This document shows positions 33,954 through 42,284 of a stretch of DNA of 64,000 nucleotides, one piece after another. The stretch is from an uncultured Desulfovibrio sp. (GTDB lineage Bacteria > Desulfobacterota > Desulfovibrionia > Desulfovibrionales > Desulfovibrionaceae), in the NCBI GenBank assembly GCA_913063155.1, contig CAJXYU010000006.1:1-64000 (forward strand). The letters run 5' to 3'. Positions within the stretch are counted from its first letter, which is position 1. Every line of letters begins with the position of its first letter. Made by a program: the position numbers and the translations under genes. The notes beneath the pieces are model-generated. The model saw only the letters and a program-made list of their open reading frames with translations. It searched no databases and was not told the origin of the DNA.

Positions 33954-35048
33954 ATGGAAAGCAGACCCCACGTCTCCCGATGCTTTTTCGGTTGCAACTC
34001 GGCAGAGGGTTTCCACACCTTCTTCAACTTTCTGCCGGATCTGGACAACGCCAAAATGATCATCGTCAAAGGCGGGCCGGGCACCGGAAAATCCACCTTC
34101 ATCAACCGCATTGGCGAAACATTTGCCGAGCAGGGCTATGAACTGGAATACCAACACTGCTCGCTGGACCCGGAATCTTACGACGCGGTGACCATTCCGG
34201 AAATCCGATCCGTGGTGGTGGCCGCCACCGGGCACCACGTCTTCGACCCGCGCAATCCGGGCGCCGTGGATGAAATCCTCAACCTGGGTGAGTACTGGGA
34301 CATCGACGGAATCCGACAGCACCGCGAAGAGATCATTGCCGTCAACGCGGCCTCGGAACGCAAATTCCACAAGGTATACCGCCAACTCAAGGCGGCTCGT
34401 CTGCTCCTAGGAAACGCCGAGAGCGTCAGCGCCGCGGCCCTCAAGCCCAGACAACTGCATGCCATGGAACAGGCCATTTGCGACTTGTTGCCCGCGGCGA
34501 ATCCCGATGCAGGGTATGGAGCGGAACGGCATTGTTTCATATCCTCCATCACCCCGCTGGGCGAGGTGCATCTGGCTGCCAGCCTCCTGCGCGCCAACAC
34601 CAGGGTCGTCGGCCTTGTAGGCGAGCCTGGATCAGGCCGTTCCGAACTGCTGAAGCAGGTGGGCAGGCAGGCACAACTGCGCGGCCTGACCGTTGAGTAT
34701 TACCACAAACCCATCGATCCCTCGGTCCTGGAACACGTCCATATTCCAGACGCGGAACTGTTGCTCACCGTGCAGCCCGAGCTCATGCCCGAGGACAACC
34801 TGATGGCCGTCTATCAGTTGATTGAGTGCGCGGCCGGATGGATCAAGAAGGAGATGGACGAAATCTCCGCGGCCAAAAGCCGTTATCTGGAAATTCTGGA
34901 AGATGCCGTGGCCAGTCTGCTGGACGCAAAAAACACCCATTCGGCCCTGGAGCAATACTACGTGCCGCACATGGACTTCAGCGGAGTAGACCGCAGGCGC
35001 GAAGCCGTGGAGGAAACCCTGAAACAGCATTCGGCCCTTTTTGCCTAA
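33954..35048 (+). CDS. tandem P-loop ATPase (PRK06851-like)
   Basis: A 364-residue protein with two nucleotide-binding halves. The first has Walker A KGGPGTGKSTFINR (near residues 39-52) with VVVAATGHHVFDP; the second has the degenerate GEPGSGRSELL (near 222-232), where Arg replaces the usual Lys-Ser. I chose the ATG at 33954 because GGAG stands 6 bases before it. It resembles the PRK06851 group of uncharacterised ATPases. No membrane segment or signal is present. It follows the FAD oxidoreductase by 16 bp; a role as chaperone, metal-insertion NTPase or regulator of the redox pair is conceivable but not shown. Confidence 0.7.
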   Translation: MESRPHVSRCFFGCNSAEGFHTFFNFLPDLDNAKMIIVKGGPGTGKSTFINRIGETFAEQGYELEYQHCSLDPESYDAVTIPEIRSVVVAATGHHVFDPRNPGAVDEILNLGEYWDIDGIRQHREEIIAVNAASERKFHKVYRQLKAARLLLGNAESVSAAALKPRQLHAMEQAICDLLPAANPDAGYGAERHCFISSITPLGEVHLAASLLRANTRVVGLVGEPGSGRSELLKQVGRQAQLRGLTVEYYHKPIDPSVLEHVHIPDAELLLTVQPELMPEDNLMAVYQLIECAAGWIKKEMDEISAAKSRYLEILEDAVASLLDAKNTHSALEQYYVPHMDFSGVDRRREAVEETLKQHSALFA

Positions 35049-35073
35049 CCGAGCTCTCACGGAGGAAAAAAAC

Positions 35074-35784
35074 ATGCCCGAGCAGACACACATCAAAAAA
35101 CGCATTGCCGTGTTCGAATCCTGGTCCAAAACCTACAACCAAAGCATCGTGGACCTGATGCTCAAGAAGTTCGGTGTGGACTACCGCGACGCCATCCTGG
35201 GCGTGGCGCGCAAGGCCGCCCCCCAGCCGGGAGAGGAGGTCCTGGACATCGCCACGGGCACTGGAACCGTAGCCCTGGCCCTGGCCGAGGAGGCCAATGC
35301 CGAGTGCCGCATCATGGGCATCGACATCACCCAATCCATGCTGGATGCGGCCCGCAAAAACGTGGACTCCACCGGCATGGGTGACATCTTCGAATTCCGG
35401 CAGGCATCGGCCGAAGAACTGCCCTTTGCGGACAATTCCTATGACGTGGTCACCAGCTCCCTGGCCCTACACCACACCAACGTGCCCGCGGTGCTCAGGG
35501 AGTGCCACCGGGTGCTGCGGCCCGGCGGCCGGGTGGTCATCGCCGACGTCACGGCCAACAGAACCTGGCGCTGCCCCGTGGGTGCGTTTTACAGGCTCAT
35601 GGATCAACTCTACATGCTGGGCACCGAGTCCAACGATCTGTTCTGCCAGTTCCACACCCAGGAGGAGTGGATGGGGCTCATGCGCAACGCGGGCTTCGCG
35701 GGTGTCGAGCAAAAGTTCTTCGCCCCCAAGCACAGCTGGAGCCGAGGCATCATCATTGTTTCCGGCGCCAAACCATCGGCCTGA
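35074..35784 (+). CDS. UbiE/MenG-like SAM methyltransferase
   Basis: A 236-residue class I methyltransferase with LDIATGTGTVALALAEEA (motif I, near residues 59-76), the acidic GIDITQSMLDAARK, and motif II SSLALHHTNVPAVL followed by RVLRPGGRVVIADV. The ATG at 35074 has a GGAGG site 9 bases upstream. This is the last gene of the receptor operon, ahead of a terminator shared with the convergent gene. Similarity to quinone methyltransferases is general; since the operon has no quinone genes, it more likely methylates the same small molecule as the enzyme at 27530. Confidence 0.85.
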   Translation: MPEQTHIKKRIAVFESWSKTYNQSIVDLMLKKFGVDYRDAILGVARKAAPQPGEEVLDIATGTGTVALALAEEANAECRIMGIDITQSMLDAARKNVDSTGMGDIFEFRQASAEELPFADNSYDVVTSSLALHHTNVPAVLRECHRVLRPGGRVVIADVTANRTWRCPVGAFYRLMDQLYMLGTESNDLFCQFHTQEEWMGLMRNAGFAGVEQKFFAPKHSWSRGIIIVSGAKPSA

Positions 35785-35805
35785 TTTCCAACTTCCCTCA
35801 AAACA

Positions 35806-35841
35806 GGGGAGCCGCATTGTCCACGGACAGTGCGGCTCCCC
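35806..35841. terminator. bidirectional terminator between convergent operons
   Basis: Stem of 16-17 bp (GGGGAGCCGCATTGTCC with GGACAGTGCGGCTCCCC, one G-U) and a very short loop. It lies 22 bp after the plus-strand operon and 70 bp past the end of the minus-strand one. Only a short T-rich tail follows on each side. Confidence 0.7.
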
Positions 35842-35910
35842 ATGATTTTCAACAATCAAGCAAAATCCCACGAGGTATGGAGTTCGCCTCCAACGAAACC
35901 TCCGAAGTCA

Positions 35911-36729
35911 TCACGATGTGAATTCGTAATGCAACATGCGGAAGGCGTTTTTCAACGGGGGCAACACTCGGCCCATGACGCCCATCATGCCCCAGCGCCA
36001 TTTTTCGTGCTCGAAATAACGGGTCGTGCCCGTATAACGCAGGTTCTGAGACCAGTTCTGGATTTCCCGATCATCCTCCAGCCCCCACTTGAACACGGCC
36101 TTGCTCTTTTTGACCGTATCATGCCTGTGGCTGTTGCGCACAGCCCAAGGCGAACTAACATCGAAATGCAGCCCGCCCTGTCCGAATCCCTCGGCGATCT
36201 CGACGATGAGAGGCTTGATCTGCGCTTCATCGAAATACATGAACACCCCTTCGGCCACCAGAATGAAGCTGGCGTCCGGATGCCTTTCCCTGATTTCGCC
36301 GATCCAGGCGGTATCGAACATGGACATGGCTATGTAGGGATTTTTTTCCGACTCGGGAATCAGCTGTCTCCTGAATTCAATGACTTCGGGCAGATCCAAT
36401 TCGTAAAACACGCCCTTCCCCTTGTGCACACGCTGAAACCGGGTGTCCAGCCCTGCCCCGAGGCTGACGACCACGGGATCGTCATGAGCGGCGACGAAGT
36501 CGGAAATCGCCTGATCAAAGCATCGGATACGGATGGCGGTTCCCAGTTGACTCCTGGAGGATTTCTCATATTTGGTAAAGTCATAGTCGATGCACTCCAC
36601 CAATTCGCAGGCAAGAGGATCGCTGATGACCGGGGCGGACCGCCGGGTCTCCAGGCTGCGCATGTACAGGGGAATGAAAAGCGTATCCGACACGTTGTCG
36701 GTGATGGGAACGGATATGGTTTGAGACAT
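35911..36729 (-). CDS. leucine carboxyl methyltransferase (LCM/TcmP)-family SAM methyltransferase
   Basis: A 272-residue protein of the LCM/PPM1/TcmP type. It has the N-terminal RSAPVISDPLACELVE, the arginine-rich RSQLGTAIRIRCFDQAI, the SAM site VVSLGAGLDTRF (near residues 88-99), the acidic ELDLPEVIEFRRQLIP and the VAEGVFMYFDE motif. Members O-methylate carboxyl or hydroxyl groups of small molecules or proteins, often in natural-product clusters. It follows the DUF4857-like gene after 69 bp with an AAGGAGG site and is the last gene of the second receptor operon, so both TonB-receptor operons carry a methyltransferase. Confidence 0.85.
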   Translation of the reverse strand: MSQTISVPITDNVSDTLFIPLYMRSLETRRSAPVISDPLACELVECIDYDFTKYEKSSRSQLGTAIRIRCFDQAISDFVAAHDDPVVVSLGAGLDTRFQRVHKGKGVFYELDLPEVIEFRRQLIPESEKNPYIAMSMFDTAWIGEIRERHPDASFILVAEGVFMYFDEAQIKPLIVEIAEGFGQGGLHFDVSSPWAVRNSHRHDTVKKSKAVFKWGLEDDREIQNWSQNLRYTGTTRYFEHEKWRWGMMGVMGRVLPPLKNAFRMLHYEFTS

Positions 36730-36798
36730 GAATACCTCCTTGTCTTTAACCGCGTTACCCCTTGTCCACTCAGCCGACCGCTCCGGACGGGACCAAAG

Positions 36799-38070
36799 TC
36801 ATCCCATCCGGGCCCGGCGCCGAACGACGAGGGTGAAAATACATGCCGAAGAATTCACCCGGCCCACGGCCAGGAGGGCGACAAGCCCGTACAGGCCGGT
36901 AACGGCCAGCAACCCCAACTCCCAGACGGAAGGGGTGCTGCGGAAGCGCAGACGATACAGCACAATGTACAGGCATATGCACACCAACACGCCGGCGGCG
37001 GTCCACCACGGCCAGGCGTAAAAACCAGCAAAGACCAACGGCTTGAAGCGGGTGTAGGGGGAGACGGTTTCCAACTTGAAAGGAAACAGCAGGCACGACA
37101 GCTTCTCGCGCTGCTCTTTGGGGCCGCGATCCACCCCAAAGGAATACTCACGCACCGGTTGCCACTGGTTGTCCAGGGCCGTGCCCCGCACCACGACCGG
37201 AGTGCGTTGCTGGACGACGCGATTGAGCGGCGAGGTCAGCAGCATGATCATATCCCGATCCGGATCATAATGGGATAAGGGAAGTCGGATCAGCTTGTAA
37301 CCGTCGCAGGAAAGCACATACACATCACTTTCCGTGATCACCATGCCGTAGAATTCCTTGCGCTCGTGCTCGCTGACGAGAATGGAACGCACCGGCTGGT
37401 CAAAACGCCTGCCCGTGTTTATGCACAAAGGCTTACCCCGGACCATACGCAGGTGAAAAAGCGTATTGGTGGCGTCCACCAGAAAATAGCCCCAGTCAAA
37501 AGGCTTGCGGACGTCAGGCGTTCCCCCAATGCTTCGGGCCGGAAACGTGAAACCGGCCTTCAGCATTGCCTTGGTGAACCGTTCGGACTTTTCCCTGTCC
37601 AGGGTATTGTCTCCGCAGCGAAGGAACTCGATACCGGCGCCAAGCCGGAACATGTCGGTCGCCATTTCCAGAGTGGCCCCTTCCGGTTCGGACTCCAGCA
37701 GCATGTGAAGGCCAAAGGACGGCACGTTGATATCCCGGGGGGAAATGCGCAAAAACTGCATCTGGCGCAAGGCCTCACCGGAAGTGACGGGTACTCCGGC
37801 CACCTCCTTCGGAAACTGACCCCATTTGACCAGGTTCGCACGGTAAAGGAACGGAAGGGAGCGCATATACCGGTGTCTGGTCAGCGTATTGCCCTGGTCG
37901 TCGACCATACCGTTTTTGCCCTGCATGACGAACCGCTCCAACACAGGGCTGTAATAAAGGATGGGGGCCTGAATCCTGACGCTGGTTGCCTTGGCAAACA
38001 GTCCGGGCAATACCATGGCCAAGACGAAAACGATGACCGATATGGCTGAAATCCGCGCGAAAGTTACCAT
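36799..38070 (-). CDS. membrane protein, DUF4857-like, linked to the ABC-2 transporter
   Basis: A 423-residue protein with one N-terminal hydrophobic segment (residues 8-28), a large middle part of about 300 residues outside the membrane, and three hydrophobic segments near the end (about 340-405). Motifs such as RHRYMRSLPFLYRANLVKWG and PREINV-type (ISPRDINVPSFGL) strings fit what I remember of DUF4857, whose members accompany ABC transporters of unknown role. The gene overlaps the permease gene upstream by 7 bp. It probably forms a complex with the permease, with the middle domain acting in the periplasm. The function is otherwise unknown. Confidence 0.65.
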   Translation of the reverse strand: MVTFARISAISVIVFVLAMVLPGLFAKATSVRIQAPILYYSPVLERFVMQGKNGMVDDQGNTLTRHRYMRSLPFLYRANLVKWGQFPKEVAGVPVTSGEALRQMQFLRISPRDINVPSFGLHMLLESEPEGATLEMATDMFRLGAGIEFLRCGDNTLDREKSERFTKAMLKAGFTFPARSIGGTPDVRKPFDWGYFLVDATNTLFHLRMVRGKPLCINTGRRFDQPVRSILVSEHERKEFYGMVITESDVYVLSCDGYKLIRLPLSHYDPDRDMIMLLTSPLNRVVQQRTPVVVRGTALDNQWQPVREYSFGVDRGPKEQREKLSCLLFPFKLETVSPYTRFKPLVFAGFYAWPWWTAAGVLVCICLYIVLYRLRFRSTPSVWELGLLAVTGLYGLVALLAVGRVNSSACIFTLVVRRRARMG

Positions 38071-38744
38071 GCTCCCCCCCGTTTGAACCTGAAGGCGGCC
38101 AGCTCGATGGGCAGCACCCAGAGCAGGCAGGCCAAAGCATAAATCGGCAGGGAATATTCATAGGCTCCCTGCATGGAAGTGGTGGTAAGTTCGTGAACGA
38201 ACAATGCCGTTGCCGCGCCGTGCAGGAATTTATGTGGCCAGGCCGGTTCCATGATCATCAACACCGTGCCCAGATAGGCGGGGATGCCAGCAAGAAACCA
38301 CGGGGTACAGGTGAACAGCACAGTCCGCACCGCTTCAACGGGCATGAACGCCCCCACGATGCAGGCCACACCTATGGCCGCCACAAGACAGACGGCGACC
38401 ACGCAGGACATTCCAACCCCCACCATGAAATACACCGCGCTGCGCCGGGGCACGGGCAGATGAAAAAGCAGGCGGAGCCGCTTCCCCGTGCATTCCGGAA
38501 CAAACTGGAACAGGGCGAACCACAGAGCCGCAAACACGGCCACATACTTGAGGTCCGAGTAGAACACCTTGTCCAGCAAGGCCACATCGTACCAGAGCAT
38601 TGTGGACCCGATTATTTCATTGACGTGACGGAAGCCGACCAGCGCCAGGCCCAGGGCCACGAACACCGCCCCCAACGGCACCCAAAACACCAACCTGAGC
38701 TTCAGCCATTCCTTGTATGCCAATGCAGCAAACATATCCTTCAC
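38064..38744 (-). CDS. ABC-2-type transporter permease
   Basis: A 226-residue membrane protein with about six hydrophobic segments. A short basic cytoplasmic start (KEWLKLRL) is followed by a helix near residues 19-38; others lie near 65-85, 98-125, 135-160 and 195-215. It stands between the ATPase (7 bp upstream) and the DUF4857-like gene. Together these look like an ABC-2 exporter or a lipid/peptide-moving complex rather than an importer, as there is no binding protein. Cargo could be the ligand-bound molecule of the receptor encoded first in the operon. Confidence 0.75.
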   Translation of the reverse strand: MKDMFAALAYKEWLKLRLVFWVPLGAVFVALGLALVGFRHVNEIIGSTMLWYDVALLDKVFYSDLKYVAVFAALWFALFQFVPECTGKRLRLLFHLPVPRRSAVYFMVGVGMSCVVAVCLVAAIGVACIVGAFMPVEAVRTVLFTCTPWFLAGIPAYLGTVLMIMEPAWPHKFLHGAATALFVHELTTTSMQGAYEYSLPIYALACLLWVLPIELAAFRFKRGGAW

Positions 38745-38751
38745 CCGTTTT

Positions 38752-39639
38752 TCAGTATTTGCCGGTTATGCCGATGAAGGCGTCCTCAAACTCCATGGGA
38801 ACCCCGGCCATGTCCTCCACGGGAATGCCCAGCCCTGAAAGATGCGCGGCCATTTCCGCCCGGCCGCAGTAGCCGAACACGCTGGTGGCTGAACGCTCGC
38901 GCTCCAAGGCGACCACCGGGCCGCCGGTCCCGAGCCGGTCAAGCGCCTCGCTGGACGGCAGGCGAAATTGACGGAAGGACGCCAGAAATTCATCCTTGCG
39001 TCCCTGAACCAGCACCTTGCCCTGCTGGATGATGATCATACGGTCGATGAGCTTATCCAGGTCCTGCACAACATGCGAGGTCAGCAACACGGTGGTGCCG
39101 CGCTCCCGCACGTACTCCTGCAGAAAATCCAGGAACAGACGACGATAGCCCACATCCAGCCCCATGGAATAGTCGTCCAGAATCATCAGCTTCGGATTCT
39201 GGGCCATGATCAGGCCGAGCACCACCTGGGAACGTTGACCGCAGGACATACGACCAATCCTTCGGTCATGGGAAACTTCCAGGCGGCTCACCAGATCGAA
39301 GAAGACCCCGCGCTCCCATTTTGGATAGAATCTGGAATGAAATCGTTCGATTTCCTTGATGCTCATGAAGTCGTACTGAATGAACTTCTCATGCAACAGC
39401 CCGATGTCGCGGCGCACCTCAGGGCGGATGCCGTGACTGGGCTCTCCCAGCACACGGCACTCTCCGGACAAAGGGCGAAGGAATCCCATAAGGATGTTGA
39501 TCGTTGTGGTCTTGCCCGCCCCGTTCTTGCCCAGCAGCCCGAATATGCCGCCCTCTTCCACGTCGAAGTTCAGGCCGTCGAGCACGACCTTTTCACCGTA
39601 TCCATGACGCAGGTCGCGGCATGAGATGATCGATTCCAT
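38752..39639 (-). CDS. ABC transporter ATP-binding protein
   Basis: A 295-residue ATPase with Walker A GLLGKNGAGKTTT (residues 34-46), a signature segment that reads MSCGQRSQVVLGLIMAQ (Cys in place of the usual second Ser/Gly), Walker B LMILDDYSMGLD with Asp instead of the usual catalytic Glu after the first Asp, and the switch His in LLTSHVVQDLD. The C-terminal ~80 residues form an extra domain typical of ABC-2 exporter ATPases. The altered signature and Walker B suggest weak or regulated ATPase activity and deserve a check. It starts 9 bp after the TonB receptor gene. Confidence 0.85.
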   Translation of the reverse strand: MESIISCRDLRHGYGEKVVLDGLNFDVEEGGIFGLLGKNGAGKTTTINILMGFLRPLSGECRVLGEPSHGIRPEVRRDIGLLHEKFIQYDFMSIKEIERFHSRFYPKWERGVFFDLVSRLEVSHDRRIGRMSCGQRSQVVLGLIMAQNPKLMILDDYSMGLDVGYRRLFLDFLQEYVRERGTTVLLTSHVVQDLDKLIDRMIIIQQGKVLVQGRKDEFLASFRQFRLPSSEALDRLGTGGPVVALERERSATSVFGYCGRAEMAAHLSGLGIPVEDMAGVPMEFEDAFIGITGKY

Positions 39640-39648
39640 ATCCGCCTC

Positions 39649-42168
39649 CTAAAAGGTGTAGGTGGCTCCGAGCCAAAACTGACGACCGGCCAACCGGTTG
39701 CTTTCCTTGTCGATGATGGCCGTGTCGTCGAAGAGGTTGTCGATGACCAGGTCAAGTTGCAGGGTGTGGTTCTTGTAGCTCGCCAGTTCATAGCCGAACT
39801 TCCAATCCCAGATGATGGACGGGGCCAATTTGGCATCCTCGTATTTGAGATATTTCACACCATCGACCGTCTGGGTTCCTTTGGCGAAAATGGTCTCCAC
39901 CCCGCCCAGGTAGCGGGTGGTGTTGGTGAACTTCAGCTTTTCGAAAAACGTGCCTTCGTAGGTGAAGGTTCCCACCCAAGGGCGGTTGAAATTGCTGGCC
40001 GGCATCTGGCTCCTGTCGATGAGCCGGCCATTGTAGTAGACCTTGTCATAGTTGATGGAGGAAGACGATCCGTCGTTGTTGGAGTCCGTGAAGTCGTTGA
40101 AGTTGGTTTCCTGATCCGAATGGGTGATACCCAGGCAGAACCGGTGATTATCGATGTTTTTTTCCAGCTTGAGGGTGTAGCCCCAATATTCGGTCCGGCC
40201 GTCGTCGGTCAGCTTGTATTTGTAAGTACCGGATTCGTTTTTCATGCTTGAGGTGAACTGATTGCGCCCCTTGCGCTTCACGTACTCCAAAGAGGCGTCC
40301 AGACCGAAAAGATCGCCACGCACCCCCAAAGAGACTTCATCCGAGTAGGGAGTGTTCAACCCGTCAAGGGAATAATCCCTGTAACTGGTTGACGCCAAAG
40401 TCCAACTGCTCAGATTGCCGGAACCGTCGATGGTCCGGGTATAACGCAGGATGGGGTTACGCACCCGCAGGGCATAACTCAACAAATTTGCACCATAATA
40501 ACGGTTGGCTCCGCCGGTAAAGACAAGCCTCTGGTCGCCAAACACGTCCAGTTCCGCGGAAAAACGCGGCGCCAGGTTCATGTTCCGCAGCAGGTCGTCA
40601 TATTCCAGACGGGTTCCAGGGCGCAGCATCAAACGGCCGAAAGTCAGCTGGTCGTCCATGTAATAGGCAAGGGAGTTGTAGCCGGCGCCGCGGCTCCCCC
40701 CAGCCTGTACGCTCTTCCGGCGAGTATACTGCTCTCCCGCAATAATGCCGCCCTCTCCGTTGTCGATGACGTTGCTCGACGTCGTGGGGCTGTAATAAGT
40801 CACAAAATCATCTTCCTGATCATAGACGCCGTTCACGTTCTCATAGGCGAAACCCATGTTGAACACGCTGCTGGTGGAGGCCATTTCCACAGGAACGGAC
40901 ACATAGTCGAGGGACATGGTCACGTCCTTTTGGCGGGTGTAGGTGGAGCCATAGCCGCCTTCGTTGGCGTACACCGAGCCCGTGCCCCACTGGGTGGAGG
41001 TGGAGCCGCCGCCTTTGGTCCAGGTGATATGCTCCGCGGCTTCAGAGTCACGCTTGGTTTCCGTGTCGGAATAGCCGGTGGTCAGGGTAAAGGTTCCCGG
41101 GGTTGCCTCATGCGTGTATTTCATGGTCAGCTTCTTGGTGGGCTTTTCCAGATCGTAATCCGAGTCCTTGGTGTTCTGGACGAAGTTGCTGGACGTATAG
41201 GTGTCGAAAAGCAGGGAAATATCCAGATCGCTCTTTTCATCGATGTCCACGGAAAGCTTGCCGAACACGTCATGCTTCTTGCGGTACTGGTTACGCCGGT
41301 TTTCCATGTAGTACAAAGGCACGGTGGAGTGCGCCAGGTTGTAGGACAGGATCGCTCCCGCAGTGTCGGAAAGAGGCAGATCCATGTACGCGGACATGTA
41401 ATTTTTGGAGAACTTCGGGTTGCCGTTGGAATTCGTAGAAGACTCCTCAAAATCCTCCCTGTCTGCCGGACGCTGATTGGCCCAGGTGTCGCGGGTGTGC
41501 AGATAGGACACCTTGCCGCCGAATTCATTCGCTGCTTTGCGGGTCTCGGCATTCACCATTCCGCCCACGAATTGGCCGTATTTGGCCGGAACGTTGCTGC
41601 TGTAGACGGTAATGGACTCCAACAAATCAGTATCCACATAGGCATTCTCAGCCTCCCCATAAACAAAACCGTTGGCCGAAGTTTCATCAATGCCGTACGG
41701 ATCGATACGGTTATTGTTGGAGACGCCGTCAATGGAAAAATTGTTCTCGTAATATTTCCCACCCGCAATGGATACCTTCGGGGCGAGGATGCTGCCGCCG
41801 CTCAATGAAGAGCGCGCGCCATCGTCGAACTGGACGTTGGGCATGACCTTGAGCGCCTCGGTGATACTCTTTGTGGAGTTGGGCATTCGCTCCAGACTCT
41901 GACGGTTCAGTGTGGTCTTTCCGCTTTCCTCCTTGTCCGCTTCGACATCCACCTCTTCCAGGTGAACAACATTATCAGTCGCATTGTCTTCATCTCCCAC
42001 TTTTTCCTCAGCATCCTCTCCTTTTTCCGGCATGATCACAGTTTCCGTTGCGTTGCCTTCCCCGGCGCCTTCTTCCGCGTGGGCGGAAGCAGCAACGAAC
42101 AAGGCCGACAGCAGCAACAACAGCAATAAGACCCTCTCTCTCCAGAGAATCGGCACAAAAACTCTCAT
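39649..42168 (-). CDS. TonB-dependent outer-membrane receptor (second)
   Basis: An 839-residue receptor. Of two nearby ATGs, the one at 42168 sits 6 bases from GGGAAGG and gives the signal peptide MRVFVPILWRERVLLLLLLL to ASAHA (31 residues). A Glu/Asp-rich stretch of about 40 residues follows, then a TonB-box-like EEVDVEA and a plug domain with ALKVMPNVQFDDGARS and ISIDGVSNNNRIDPYG-type strings, ending in a barrel with terminal Phe (LGATYTF). The plug and long acidic linker differ from the first receptor. A perfect Fur-type inverted repeat stands 20 bp upstream. The operon continues with an ABC-2 transporter, a DUF4857-like protein and a methyltransferase; the periplasmic M16 peptidase gene is just upstream in the same direction. 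Confidence 0.92.
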   Translation of the reverse strand: MRVFVPILWRERVLLLLLLLSALFVAASAHAEEGAGEGNATETVIMPEKGEDAEEKVGDEDNATDNVVHLEEVDVEADKEESGKTTLNRQSLERMPNSTKSITEALKVMPNVQFDDGARSSLSGGSILAPKVSIAGGKYYENNFSIDGVSNNNRIDPYGIDETSANGFVYGEAENAYVDTDLLESITVYSSNVPAKYGQFVGGMVNAETRKAANEFGGKVSYLHTRDTWANQRPADREDFEESSTNSNGNPKFSKNYMSAYMDLPLSDTAGAILSYNLAHSTVPLYYMENRRNQYRKKHDVFGKLSVDIDEKSDLDISLLFDTYTSSNFVQNTKDSDYDLEKPTKKLTMKYTHEATPGTFTLTTGYSDTETKRDSEAAEHITWTKGGGSTSTQWGTGSVYANEGGYGSTYTRQKDVTMSLDYVSVPVEMASTSSVFNMGFAYENVNGVYDQEDDFVTYYSPTTSSNVIDNGEGGIIAGEQYTRRKSVQAGGSRGAGYNSLAYYMDDQLTFGRLMLRPGTRLEYDDLLRNMNLAPRFSAELDVFGDQRLVFTGGANRYYGANLLSYALRVRNPILRYTRTIDGSGNLSSWTLASTSYRDYSLDGLNTPYSDEVSLGVRGDLFGLDASLEYVKRKGRNQFTSSMKNESGTYKYKLTDDGRTEYWGYTLKLEKNIDNHRFCLGITHSDQETNFNDFTDSNNDGSSSSINYDKVYYNGRLIDRSQMPASNFNRPWVGTFTYEGTFFEKLKFTNTTRYLGGVETIFAKGTQTVDGVKYLKYEDAKLAPSIIWDWKFGYELASYKNHTLQLDLVIDNLFDDTAIIDKESNRLAGRQFWLGATYTF

Positions 42169-42188
42169 CTTCATCCTTCCCCTTCTTT

Positions 42189-42215
42189 TAATGAAGATGA
42201 AAATCATCTTCATTA
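42189..42215. promoter_or_regulatory. Fur-type operator before the second TonB receptor
   Basis: TAATGAAGATGA-aaa-TCATCTTCATTA, a perfect 12-bp inverted repeat close to the Fur consensus, 20-47 bp before the receptor start. Confidence 0.75.
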
Positions 42216-42232
42216 TCAACAGACAGCACAAC

Positions 42233-42257
42233 TAAAGGGGTGGAAAAAGTCCACCCC
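42233..42257 (-). terminator. possible terminator of the M16 peptidase gene
   Basis: Minus-strand stem GGGGTGGA / TCCACCCC with a 5-base loop and a short TTTA tail, 28 bp after the stop codon. Tail too short to be certain; transcription may read through into the receptor operon. Confidence 0.5.
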
Positions 42258-42284
42258 TGGACGCCAATGGCGTTATTGCATGGA

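Noticed and set aside
35830-37278. A 482-codon plus-strand open frame
   Set aside because: It runs antisense through the LCM-type methyltransferase and the DUF4857-like gene and has no domain pattern or proper ribosome site.
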